This document shows, piece by piece, positions 18,514-26,982 of a stretch of 64,000 nt of DNA. Origin of the DNA: Agriterribacter humi (GTDB lineage: Bacteria; Bacteroidota; Bacteroidia; Chitinophagales; Chitinophagaceae); assembly GCF_009192765.1 (NCBI RefSeq), contig NZ_VOHQ01000006.1, positions 186,001 through 250,000 of the forward strand, given 5' to 3'. A program made the position numbers and the translations under genes. How positions within the stretch are numbered: the first letter of the stretch is position 1; the number at the start of each line of letters is the position of its first letter. The notes beneath the pieces are model-generated. The model saw only the letters and a list, made by a program, of their open reading frames with translations. It did no database searches and was not told the origin of the DNA.

Positions 18514-19398
18514 TTATTTTCTCTGCGCTTTTGCGACCATTTCGTTAAACACCGCCAGTTGTTCCTTCATAGCGGCTACCCTGTCTTTGGGTTCGGTGCG
18601 GGCTTCTAAGAGTATCCACCCGTTATATTTCATGGAGGTAAAAAGGTTCATTAATTGCTGGTAGGGATAGTCGCCTATGTTTAATTCGCGTACATGAACG
18701 GTGTCGCCAAACCATTTTTTCACTGAATTGAAATTCGCTTCAAGTCCTGGGGGCAACAGATCTTCGGGATTGCAGTTCCAGCATATTTTTACATTGGGTT
18801 CGGTAACCTGGTCAAAAATAGCTTTCATGTTGGGGATTTCCTGAGTTAAGTTGCCATGCACTTCCACTCTTACCAACTGGCCCAGGTTTTTTGCGAACTT
18901 CCCCACTTCATTAAAAGAGGCAGCAATCTGTGCAATTGTTTTTTCCCTGGGAACGCCAGCAGGAAGATTATTGGGTTTTACTTTTATACCAGTTGCGCCG
19001 ATATCTTTACAAAGCCGGATATATGCTTTCGTTTGTTCAATATTCTTTTGCAGTTCAACGGGGTCGGGACTATGATACTCAAAATTAGAACCATACCCGA
19101 TGCATGTAACCGGGCTATCGGCAAACCGCTTTTTTACTTCAATGCGCTGAGCGGCGGATAGGTTGATTTCAACCTTATGTGCATGCTGGGTCCGGAGCTC
19201 AATACCCCACAACCCTGTTTTTGCACAATTGGCAATCAAAGTCGGTAAATCCCAATCCCTGCCCCACTGATAGGTAACCAATCCAAACCTCATTTTGGGT
19301 CCTGCATTGTAATAACTGCTTAATGTTCCGGCGGTGGCCAATCCTAAACCGGTGAGGGCTGTATGACGTAAAAAATTGCGGCGGGATAGATCTTTCAT
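18514..19398 (-). CDS. Exported sugar phosphate isomerase/epimerase-like TIM barrel
   Basis: This 294-residue protein starts with a Tat-like signal (SRRNFLRHTALTGLGLATAG). A xylose-isomerase-like TIM barrel follows: GLVTYQWGRDWDLP, GLWGIELRTQHAHKVE, IKVKPNNLPAGVPREK, RVEVHGNLTQEIPN, WNCNPEDLLPPG and WILLEARTEP. The Glu and His residues in these strands are in the places where the family binds a metal. Such proteins epimerise or isomerise keto sugars. It lies 84 bases upstream of the Gfo/Idh/MocA gene on the same strand, so the two are likely one unit. The short gap contains a copy of the dispersed CCTGTAACCTG-type repeat. Confidence 0.85.
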   Translation of the reverse strand: MKDLSRRNFLRHTALTGLGLATAGTLSSYYNAGPKMRFGLVTYQWGRDWDLPTLIANCAKTGLWGIELRTQHAHKVEINLSAAQRIEVKKRFADSPVTCIGYGSNFEYHSPDPVELQKNIEQTKAYIRLCKDIGATGIKVKPNNLPAGVPREKTIAQIAASFNEVGKFAKNLGQLVRVEVHGNLTQEIPNMKAIFDQVTEPNVKICWNCNPEDLLPPGLEANFNSVKKWFGDTVHVRELNIGDYPYQQLMNLFTSMKYNGWILLEARTEPKDRVAAMKEQLAVFNEMVAKAQRK

Positions 19399-19525
19399 TT
19401 TTTATGACAGGGGATTTTCTATTGTTTATTGCTAAAGGGTTATGCAATTTAAAATTATGTTGCTATTATAACCAATAAAACTGTGCTACTTCATATCTTA
19501 CGCTTCGTTTAATAATTAAAGTTAA

Positions 19526-20296
19526 ATGAAAAATATATTAAAAAAAGCAAAGCCACAATTGTGCATAGTAGTAATACTAATTATTGGGAGTTTTTCGCAT
19601 GCGCAAAATACAACATTGCAGTTTGGGAAAATGAAGCATCTCAATGCTGTTGCTTCCGGTTCAAATGACCAGGGCGTTCCCATTAAATGGATGAATGTAA
19701 ATACCGCTGGTAATACATGGTCATTAAAAGATGACACCCTGATCTGTACAGGATTGCCGATAGGCGTAATGAGAAGCGAAAAGCAGTATGAAAATTTTTT
19801 AATGCACATTGAGTGGAAGCATATGGAGGCAGGTGGTAATTCGGGCGTATTTGTATGGAGCAGCGCCCGGCCAGGCGAAAATCGTTTGCCAGACGGTGTA
19901 GAAGTGCAAATGCTGGAATTAGACTGGGTGAAGCTCAACAAAAGGGATGGCGTTACACCGCCCATTGCATATGTTCACGGTGAGCTTTTTGGTGTGGGAG
20001 GAGTAACCACCACGCCCGATAATCCCAGAGGTGAAAGGAGTAAGTCCATTGAAAAACTCTGTAAAGGCCGCGGCGAATGGAATACCTATGACGTTGTATG
20101 CGTGGATGGCGTGATCAAACTTTCCGTAAATGGAAAATTTGTAAATGGCGTTGCACATGCTTCTCAAAAGAAAGGCTACCTGTGCTTAGAGTCGGAAGGC
20201 GCGCCTATACATTTTCGCAACCTGCAAATCATTGAACTTCCTCCGGGTGTAACGGCCGCAAACCAGGTTGCGCCGTTGTTTGAGAGTAAGGATTGA
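19526..20296 (+). CDS. DUF1080 (3-keto-disaccharide hydrolase) family protein
   Basis: This 256-residue protein has an N-terminal signal peptide ([14 protein letters not shown]). The single concanavalin-like beta-sandwich of the DUF1080 family is marked by [56 protein letters not shown] and a late [19 protein letters not shown] block. Members have been reported to cleave 3-keto-glucosides, products of Gfo/Idh-type oxidation, and these genes are often neighbours. It is transcribed away from the isomerase gene; the 127-base gap between them should hold both promoters, but no clear box was seen. Confidence 0.85.
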   Translation: MKNILKKAKPQLCIVVILIIGSFSHAQNTTLQFGKMKHLNAVASGSNDQGVPIKWMNVNTAGNTWSLKDDTLICTGLPIGVMRSEKQYENFLMHIEWKHMEAGGNSGVFVWSSARPGENRLPDGVEVQMLELDWVKLNKRDGVTPPIAYVHGELFGVGGVTTTPDNPRGERSKSIEKLCKGRGEWNTYDVVCVDGVIKLSVNGKFVNGVAHASQKKGYLCLESEGAPIHFRNLQIIELPPGVTAANQVAPLFESKD

Positions 20297-20409
20297 TAAT
20301 TGCTAAAAAGGCCTGGTAAAAGAGATCTGGCAGATTCGCGGATAAAATCTATGAATCTGCAGCAAAAAGACTAAAGAATCAAACATTAACCTTATTTAAC
20401 CTCTATTCT

Positions 20410-20440
20410 TTTTATGGTAATGCAGTTGAGCCTACTTTTG
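20410..20440 (+). promoter_or_regulatory. Bacteroidota-type promoter upstream of the outer-membrane barrel gene
   Basis: TACTTTTG at 20433-20440 fits the -7 consensus TAnnTTTG. TTTA, one base off TTTG, lies 19 bases upstream. Transcription would begin near 20447, which favours the ATG at 20491 over an upstream ATG at 20443. Confidence 0.45.
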
Positions 20441-20490
20441 GGATGATCTGGCTTGTGTTGAATGATTACAGACAATCCCTATTGCATTTT

Positions 20491-23307
20491 ATGAAACCCG
20501 GCATTTTACTCTTTATATTCCTGATCACTTTTTCTATAGCAGGTATTGCACAAACGAACCGAACGGTAAGAGGTAAGGTATATGACAGCAGCCATGTTAT
20601 TTTACCGGGCGCTACTGTAATGCTTGTTCCGGATGGTAGTAAAGACACTTTAAAAGTGGTTACAGACAAAAACGGTCAGTTTGTTTTCTCCAGGGTAACA
20701 GCTACAAAATTTACATTAAGAGTAACCAATGCGGGACTGGAAGCTTCAGAGGAGCAATACGATGTGGAAGAGAGTAAAACAGATTTTAATGTTGGAAGCA
20801 TAACCATGCTGCCCGCTTTTCAAACCTTGCAGGAAGTAGTGATCAGCCCGCCACCCATTGTTATTAAGGAAGATACCATTGAATTCAGGGCAGATTCCTT
20901 TAAGGTAAAAGCCAATTCGTCCGTGGAAGATCTTTTAAAGAAACTGCCCGGTTTAGAGGTAGATAAAGATGGTAATATTACTGCACAGGGTAAAACAGTA
21001 TCCAAGATTAAAGTGAACGGCAAGGATTTCTTTGGGGGTGATCCTAAAACCGCTTCCCGCGAATTGCCTGCAGAAATTATAGACAAAGTGCAGGTGGTGG
21101 ATGATTACGGCGACCTGGCTGCCGCATCGGGTATCAAGGATGGCGATCCGGATATTATCATCAACCTTCAGCTAAAAAAAGATAAGAACCAGGGTGTATT
21201 CGGTCGTGCATCTGCAGGTTACGGTACGGATGACCGCTACCAGGCTACATTAAATGCCAATGTGTTCAGGGAAAGTACACAGTTATCCGTTCTGGGAAAT
21301 AGCAATAATATCAATCAGAACCTGTTTAATTTTGGAGGTAATGCTGGTGGTGGTAACAGGGGTGGTGGCGGAAGAGGAGGAAACTCCGGTGGTGGCGATG
21401 GCGGCACTTCCGATACCAATGCCGATCAGAACGGCATAACAGATAACAACTCTATTGGCGCCAATTTCAGAACCGATTTCAGCAAGGAGAAAGGCTCATT
21501 TTATGGTAATTACAGTTTTGCCAACCGCAATACGGTTACAATGCGTAATACTTCGCAGCAGAACTTTTTTGGCGATGGTTCTTTCATTAATAACAACAAC
21601 AGCCTTTCCGATAACATTGGCAATAACCATCGGGCTAACCTCAATTTTGAATACAATTTCGATTCTTCCAATTATCTTAAGGTGAGTCCCAATTTTTCGT
21701 ATGGTAATTCCAATAACAGGAGTTACAGCGATTTTAACTACTGGGAGGATGATATCTTTAAAACCCAGGAAGGATATAACGGAGATACGGTTCACAGAAA
21801 AACACCCAGCTTTAGCGGAGATATCAGTTATAACCACCGCTTTAAAAAAAGAGGCAGGAACTTTTCAACGCGGATCAGCCTGGGCACATCTTCCACATTA
21901 AGCGATGATGATAAGATCAATTTTACACGTGAATTCCTTAAAGCAGGTGGTTATTCCGATGCTTATCTTGATCAGTTGATAACACAGGATAATAACAATC
22001 ATAATTATGGCATCCGTGTCACCTATACGGAACCGGTAGCAAAGAACAGGTTCCTGGATATCAGTTATTCCTACAACAACTCGTATGCAAAAAACGACAG
22101 GCGTACTTTCGACCGGGACTCGATTGGCAGTGAAATTCATTTTATTGACAGCCTCAGCAATGCGTATGAAAACACTTTTATCAATCAAAGGGTTGGCTTA
22201 AGCCTGCGCACGGTTAATAAAAAATATAATTATAGCATAGGACTTACCATGCAACCCATGGAGATCAATGGCTATTCTATTTCAAAAGACAGTGCATACA
22301 CGCCCCAGAAAAGGATAAACCTGGCGCCTTCTGCAAGGCTCTCCTACAATTTTTCCCGAACCAAAAGGCTGAACATGAACTATAACGCTAATTACGAGCA
22401 GCCTTCTTTTGACCAGTTGCAGCCGGTGCGGGACGTATCCAATCCACAATATCAAACCCAGGGTAATCCGGATCTGAGACCCGAATTCAATCATAACTTC
22501 AGGGTGTTCTTCAATAATTTCAATTTTACAAGCGGCCGTGTAATGTTTGTTGGAATGCGGGCAAATATGATCCAGAACAGGATTGTAAATAATAACATGC
22601 GGCTCGACAGCAGCGGCGCACAGTTAAGTATGCCGGAAAATGTAAAAGGAAATTATAATATTTCGGGATTCTATAATTATTCAGTACCCTTCCAAAACAG
22701 GCGATACATTATTTCACTGCGTGGAAATGTAAACTATAACCATGATGTAGGACTGGTAGACAGCAAGAAAAATACCGGCAATAACTGGATCACCACGCAA
22801 CGCCTGAATTTTGAATTCAATTTTAAAGAATGGCTTGAATTAGACTTTAGCGGGGCGTATAGTCTCAATTCCACAAAATACACCCTCTCTCAAAACGGTG
22901 ACCGCCTCAGCTCAAACGCATGGACTTTCAGAAGCAATATGCGTATGGATATTCCGGGAGGGCTGATACTGCGTTATGATATTAATTATCTTATCAATAA
23001 CGGGCTGGCATCTTCCGTAAACAGCAATCCTACATTATTTAATGCTTCTATCGAAAAAACCATATTCAAAAAGAAAAATGGTTTCATCCGCCTGTCGGGC
23101 TTTGATATTTTCAATCAGAATACCAATATCAGCAGGCAGGTAAATGGTAACTCTATTATAGACAGCAGGGTTAACCGGCTTACCCGTTATTTCATGCTCA
23201 CCTTTTCTTACCGGCTTATGCAGTTCAAAGGCGGACAGCAACCTGCTGAGCAGAACAGGGAAATGGGCCCGGTCAGGGGTGGCAGAAGAGGAGATCGTCA
23301 ATGGTGA
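20491..23307 (+). CDS. TonB-dependent receptor-like outer-membrane beta-barrel protein
   Basis: Read from the ATG at 20491, a clean signal peptide (MKPGILLFIFLITFSIAGIAQ) is followed by a carboxypeptidase-like regulatory domain (RTVRGKVYDSSHVILPGATVM). A plug-like region comes next (VEDLLKKLPGLEVDKDGNIT, then KIKVNGKDFFGGDPKTASRELP) and then a long barrel ending in FMLTFSYRLMQF. A Gly-rich loop (GGNRGGGGRGGNSGGG) lies near residue 290. This is the common OMP_b-brl_3 type of the phylum, which lacks a clear TonB box and a paired SusD. The Arg/Gly-rich C-terminal tail after the barrel is unusual. The cargo is unknown. Confidence 0.85.
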   Translation: MKPGILLFIFLITFSIAGIAQTNRTVRGKVYDSSHVILPGATVMLVPDGSKDTLKVVTDKNGQFVFSRVTATKFTLRVTNAGLEASEEQYDVEESKTDFNVGSITMLPAFQTLQEVVISPPPIVIKEDTIEFRADSFKVKANSSVEDLLKKLPGLEVDKDGNITAQGKTVSKIKVNGKDFFGGDPKTASRELPAEIIDKVQVVDDYGDLAAASGIKDGDPDIIINLQLKKDKNQGVFGRASAGYGTDDRYQATLNANVFRESTQLSVLGNSNNINQNLFNFGGNAGGGNRGGGGRGGNSGGGDGGTSDTNADQNGITDNNSIGANFRTDFSKEKGSFYGNYSFANRNTVTMRNTSQQNFFGDGSFINNNNSLSDNIGNNHRANLNFEYNFDSSNYLKVSPNFSYGNSNNRSYSDFNYWEDDIFKTQEGYNGDTVHRKTPSFSGDISYNHRFKKRGRNFSTRISLGTSSTLSDDDKINFTREFLKAGGYSDAYLDQLITQDNNNHNYGIRVTYTEPVAKNRFLDISYSYNNSYAKNDRRTFDRDSIGSEIHFIDSLSNAYENTFINQRVGLSLRTVNKKYNYSIGLTMQPMEINGYSISKDSAYTPQKRINLAPSARLSYNFSRTKRLNMNYNANYEQPSFDQLQPVRDVSNPQYQTQGNPDLRPEFNHNFRVFFNNFNFTSGRVMFVGMRANMIQNRIVNNNMRLDSSGAQLSMPENVKGNYNISGFYNYSVPFQNRRYIISLRGNVNYNHDVGLVDSKKNTGNNWITTQRLNFEFNFKEWLELDFSGAYSLNSTKYTLSQNGDRLSSNAWTFRSNMRMDIPGGLILRYDINYLINNGLASSVNSNPTLFNASIEKTIFKKKNGFIRLSGFDIFNQNTNISRQVNGNSIIDSRVNRLTRYFMLTFSYRLMQFKGGQQPAEQNREMGPVRGGRRGDRQW

Positions 23308-23317
23308 TGGAAGATAC

Positions 23318-23530
23318 AAGTTACAGGTTTCAGGGTACAGGTTATAGGTTATAGGTTGAGGGATTGCACATTTGTTCGCCTTTCATCTCTCCCGTTTCAC
23401 CTTTCACGTTGATCGTTTCATAGAGGTAAGACGTGAGAGCTAAGTAAAACATTCACTATTCACTTCTCACTATTCACCTCCCTGCACCCCTGCAACTTGC
23501 GCCCCGCACACCCTGTACCTTGTAACTTGC
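23318..23530. repeat. Gene-free stretch with dispersed ACAGGTT/CAAGTTAC-type repeats
   Basis: The gap 23308-23557 holds no gene. Near 23319-23357 it reads CAAGTTACAGG followed by three ACAGG/ATAGGTT units. Near 23510-23530 the same words occur on the other strand (CCTGTACC then TTGTAACTTGC). Between them lie TTTCACC and CACTATTCAC repeats. The same word family occurs at 18483-18510. It looks like a genome-wide intergenic repeat. Confidence 0.55.
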
Positions 23531-23557
23531 AACCCTCTTTATTCTTTCCACATCCAC

Positions 23558-23588
23558 ATTGTTTTTTCGCTCAATTCTAATACCTTTG
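23558..23588 (+). promoter_or_regulatory. Bacteroidota-type promoter for atpG
   Basis: TACCTTTG at 23581-23588 matches the -7 consensus TAnnTTTG, and ATTG at 23558-23561 (consensus TTTG) is exactly 19 bases upstream. The start codon is 82 bases downstream. Confidence 0.6.
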
Positions 23589-23670
23589 CGGTCATTTTGG
23601 GATAACCTGCAATGAATAACTGATTGTTACCCAATTAACTAATTATCAATCAACTATTTAACTTTTTAAT

Positions 23671-24555
23671 ATGGCGGGCGCCTTAAAAGAAGTTCGTAAC
23701 AGGATCAAATCGGTTCAAAGTACCCAGCAAATTACCAAAGCCATGAAAATGGTAAGTGCGGCAAAATTACGCCGTGCACAGGATGCTATTATTCAAATGC
23801 GTCCTTATGCCAAAAAGTTGCAGGAAATGCTCAGCAATATCGTGAGCAATACAGATGGTGATTCGGGCGGAGATCTGGCTATTGAGCGTCCTGTTGAAAA
23901 GGTACTACTGATCGTTATTTCCTCCGACCGTGGTTTGTGCGGGGCATACAATGCCAATGTGATTAAGCTCGCCCGTTCTGTAGCACAGGAAAACTATGCA
24001 CAGCAGTTAGCCAAAGGCAATATCACCGTTTGGCCGGTAGGGAAAAAGGCATTTGATTTTTTTCAGAAAGGAAGTTTTGGAGTAAACCCTGCATATAAAG
24101 ATGTATTGCATCATATTTCATTCGAACAAATTCAGCAGGTAGCGCAGGCCGCCATAGAATCTTTTGCAAAAAAAGAATTTGATGTGGTGGAAGTAGTGTA
24201 CAGCGAATTCAGGAATGCGGCTACTCAGCGGTTTACAGCGGAAAGATTTTTGCCGATTCCTAAAGTGGAAAATAAAGACGGCAAAACAACCAAAGCGGAT
24301 TTTATTTTTGAGCCCGGCAAAGAAGCGCTTATTGCGGAACTGATGCCCAAAATATTGAATACTCAGTTGTATAAAGCTGTGCTTGATGCCAATGCCAGCG
24401 AACATGGCGCAAGAATGACGGCCATGGACAAAGCCAGCGAAAATGCAAATGAACTGCTGAAAAGCCTCCGCATTTCTTACAACCGTGCAAGGCAGGCTGC
24501 CATTACAACCGAGCTTTCCGAAATAGTAAGCGGTGCTGCAGCATTGCAGGGATAG
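23671..24555 (+). CDS. atpG: ATP synthase F1 gamma subunit
   Basis: At 294 residues this is the usual length for the family. The N-terminal helix (LKEVRNRIKSVQSTQQITKAMKMVSAAKLRRAQ) and C-terminal helix (ARMTAMDKASENANELLKSL, then YNRARQAAITTELSEIVSGAAAL) form the rotating coiled coil. The central Rossmann-like part has VISSDRGLCGAYNANV. Gamma is the central stalk coupling proton flow through Fo to ATP synthesis in F1. No other ATP synthase gene is present on either side, so atpG is separated from the rest of the atp genes and has its own promoter. Confidence 0.98.
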   Translation: MAGALKEVRNRIKSVQSTQQITKAMKMVSAAKLRRAQDAIIQMRPYAKKLQEMLSNIVSNTDGDSGGDLAIERPVEKVLLIVISSDRGLCGAYNANVIKLARSVAQENYAQQLAKGNITVWPVGKKAFDFFQKGSFGVNPAYKDVLHHISFEQIQQVAQAAIESFAKKEFDVVEVVYSEFRNAATQRFTAERFLPIPKVENKDGKTTKADFIFEPGKEALIAELMPKILNTQLYKAVLDANASEHGARMTAMDKASENANELLKSLRISYNRARQAAITTELSEIVSGAAALQG

Positions 24556-24645
24556 TATCGTAATTGATTATTATGCATTGACATTTTAATGCCCAACCCG
24601 GAACACAGGCTTATTTAATCATTAAACTTTGGCTGCGAGGAGCAC

Positions 24646-25509
24646 ATGGAAATTTCACAGATCATATTGCATATTGAAGCGCTGATATTTGCCAGCGAAA
24701 AGCCATTGACAAGTATAGAGCTGGTTGACCTGGTGAACAGTGCTTTGGGGTTTATTGAAGAACGTGCTACGCTGGAGCAGGTAGAAGCAGCAATGGACGG
24801 GATACGCGAAAAATATGCTACGGAATTTTATCCTTTTGAAGTGAGGCAGAGCGGTGGAGGCTGGCAGTTTCTTACCAAGGGCGATTTTCATAAAACCATA
24901 GCACAGTTAAATGGCGACAAGTTTTTAAAACGGCTGTCAGCCGCAGCCATGGAAACCCTGGCCATTGTTGCCTACAAACAACCCATAACAAAAGGCGAAG
25001 TAGAATCTATACGTGGTGTAAACTGCGATTACGTAATACAGAAATTGCTGGAAAAAGAACTGGTGGTGATTACCGGCCGGAATGAAGAGCTGCCCGGTAA
25101 ACCTTTGATATATGCTACTTCGCGCTCCTTCATGGATTATTTTGGTATAAATTCTCCCGAAGATCTCCCCAGAATAAAAGAAGTATTGGCCGACCAGGTG
25201 GTATCGCCTACGCTGGTTAATGCCAGTCATTTTGAAGTAGAAGAGGAAAGCAATTTAATAGTGGCTGAAAACGGCGAACTGGTTCAGCATACAACCATAA
25301 CAATTGAAGGATCTGATGAGCCTGCTGCGGAAGAGGACAAGTTACCTGCACCTGAGGAGGGAGAAATAGCCAATGAGAACGCAGGAGCGGATGATGATAC
25401 TATAACAAATGACCCGGTTTCAGCGGAAACGGAGCCTGATAACAGCACGGATCCTGAATCATTTCCCGGAACAGATGATGAGGATGAAGAAAAGAATGAT
25501 CTGCAATAA
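24646..25509 (+). CDS. scpB: Segregation and condensation protein B
   Basis: This 287-residue protein has the ScpB winged-helix pair: HIEALIFASEKPLTSIELVDL at the start and LSAAAMETLAIVAYKQPITK, VESIRGVNCDYVIQKLLEK and GRPL-like GNEELPGKPLIYATSRSF in the second domain. ScpB works with ScpA and SMC in chromosome compaction. After about residue 195 there is a long acidic tail rich in Glu, Asp and Ala, which is beyond the core fold and probably disordered. An AGGAG sequence lies seven bases before the ATG, a strong Shine-Dalgarno for this phylum. No scpA is nearby. Confidence 0.95.
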   Translation: MEISQIILHIEALIFASEKPLTSIELVDLVNSALGFIEERATLEQVEAAMDGIREKYATEFYPFEVRQSGGGWQFLTKGDFHKTIAQLNGDKFLKRLSAAAMETLAIVAYKQPITKGEVESIRGVNCDYVIQKLLEKELVVITGRNEELPGKPLIYATSRSFMDYFGINSPEDLPRIKEVLADQVVSPTLVNASHFEVEEESNLIVAENGELVQHTTITIEGSDEPAAEEDKLPAPEEGEIANENAGADDDTITNDPVSAETEPDNSTDPESFPGTDDEDEEKNDLQ

Positions 25510-25617
25510 GCAATAAATAGCATCTGTAAATGGCTTCTGCTTAGAGTTCCCGGTTCATTCTCCCCGAAAATCTTAATTTAGCGCACCGGTTAGCTAAATA
25601 TTGTTGAAAATTTACCC

Positions 25618-26910
25618 ATGTCGTATTCACCCCGGACAGCTTTTCAGCCAGCAGCCACTATACAATCCATACAGCATCAAAAACTGCAGGAGTTATTGCA
25701 GTACATTCAAAACAAGTCGCCTTTTTATAAGGAAATGTTCGCTAAACATTCCATTGATATCTCCGCTATAAAATCAGTACAGCACCTCGCTCATATACCC
25801 ACTACCGTTAAGGAAGACCTGCAGCAACGCAATGATGATTTTCTTTGTGTAAGCCGCGATAAAATAATTGAGTATACTTCCACTTCAGGAACATTGGGCA
25901 GCCCGGTTACCGTTGCACTAACCGAAAACGACCTGCAGCGACTTGCTTATAATGAGTATGCTTCTTTTGTTTGCGCCGATGGCAATCCAAAGGATGTATA
26001 CCAGTTGATGCTCACGCTCGACAGGCAGTTTATGGCGGGCATGGCCTATTATTCAGGCATCCGTAAATTAGGCGCCGGTATTATACGTGTGGGGCCGGGT
26101 GTCCCTTCCCTGCAATGGGAAACCATATTCAGACTAAAGCCCACAGCGATCGTGGGCGTTCCTTCCTTTATATTAAAATTAATTCATTACGCCACGGAGC
26201 ATGGTATTGATATCAATAGCAGTTCGGTTAAAAAAGCAATTTGCATTGGCGAAAATATAAGGAATACCGATTTTTCACTTAATGTATTGGGGCGAAAGAT
26301 CAATGAGGCATGGAAGATCAATTTATATTCTACTTATGCCTCTACCGAAATGCAAACGGCATTTACAGAATGCGGCGCCGGAAGGGGAGGACATCATAAC
26401 CCCGAACTGGTAATAGCCGAATTGTTAGATGAGAGCAACACGCAGGTTCCGCCCGGTGTGCCGGGTGAGGTAACCATTACCACATTGGATGTGGAGGGTA
26501 TGCCCCTGCTGCGTTATAAAACGGGAGACATATGCATGTTTTTTGAAGAGCCCTGCACCTGTGGAAGAAATACCATCCGGTTGTCGCCGGTTATAGGCAG
26601 AAAAAAACAGATGATCAAGTTTAAAGGCACAACGCTTTTTGCCCCGGCCTTGTTCGACTTACTGAATGGAATGGAAGAGGTAAAAGACTATGTGGCAGAA
26701 ATATATTCCAATGAGATAGGAACAGATGAAGTGGTGCTGCACCTTCTGCCGTTGCGCTATAGTGAAGAATGTGATCATAAAATAAGAGCATATCTCCAGG
26801 CTAAACTCAGGGTAACCCCTCATGTTAAGTATATTACTATTGAAGAGATGCAGCGCATGCAGTTTCCCGAAGCGGGGAGAAAAGCGCTTAAGTTTATAGA
26901 CCGGAGGTGA
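25618..26910 (+). CDS. Phenylacetate-CoA-ligase-like adenylate-forming enzyme of the pigment cluster
   Basis: This 430-residue protein belongs to the ANL superfamily. It shows the phosphate loop YTSTSGTLGSPVTVAL (about residues 81-96), the IYSTYASTEMQTAF-type motif, the LRYKTGDIC motif and a C-terminal domain with RKKQMIKFKGT. It also has a CTCGR metal-site-like block seen in the PaaK branch. In flexirubin clusters such an enzyme activates the aromatic acid made by the ammonia-lyase (coumarate or a derivative) and loads it on ACP or CoA. This role is inferred from the next gene. Confidence 0.85.
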   Translation: MSYSPRTAFQPAATIQSIQHQKLQELLQYIQNKSPFYKEMFAKHSIDISAIKSVQHLAHIPTTVKEDLQQRNDDFLCVSRDKIIEYTSTSGTLGSPVTVALTENDLQRLAYNEYASFVCADGNPKDVYQLMLTLDRQFMAGMAYYSGIRKLGAGIIRVGPGVPSLQWETIFRLKPTAIVGVPSFILKLIHYATEHGIDINSSSVKKAICIGENIRNTDFSLNVLGRKINEAWKINLYSTYASTEMQTAFTECGAGRGGHHNPELVIAELLDESNTQVPPGVPGEVTITTLDVEGMPLLRYKTGDICMFFEEPCTCGRNTIRLSPVIGRKKQMIKFKGTTLFAPALFDLLNGMEEVKDYVAEIYSNEIGTDEVVLHLLPLRYSEECDHKIRAYLQAKLRVTPHVKYITIEEMQRMQFPEAGRKALKFIDRR

Positions 26911-26917
26911 ACAAAAA

Positions 26918-26949
26918 TTTGATACATTTACCAATATTTATTTTTTTTG
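26918..26949 (+). promoter_or_regulatory. Possible promoter for the ammonia-lyase operon
   Basis: TTTG at 26918-26921 is followed after 20 bases by TTTTTTTG at 26942-26949, which differs from TAnnTTTG at one fixed base. A weak candidate. Confidence 0.3.
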
Positions 26950-26982
26950 CGGTCGCGTGTACTTTAAAATAATCTTCGTGCA

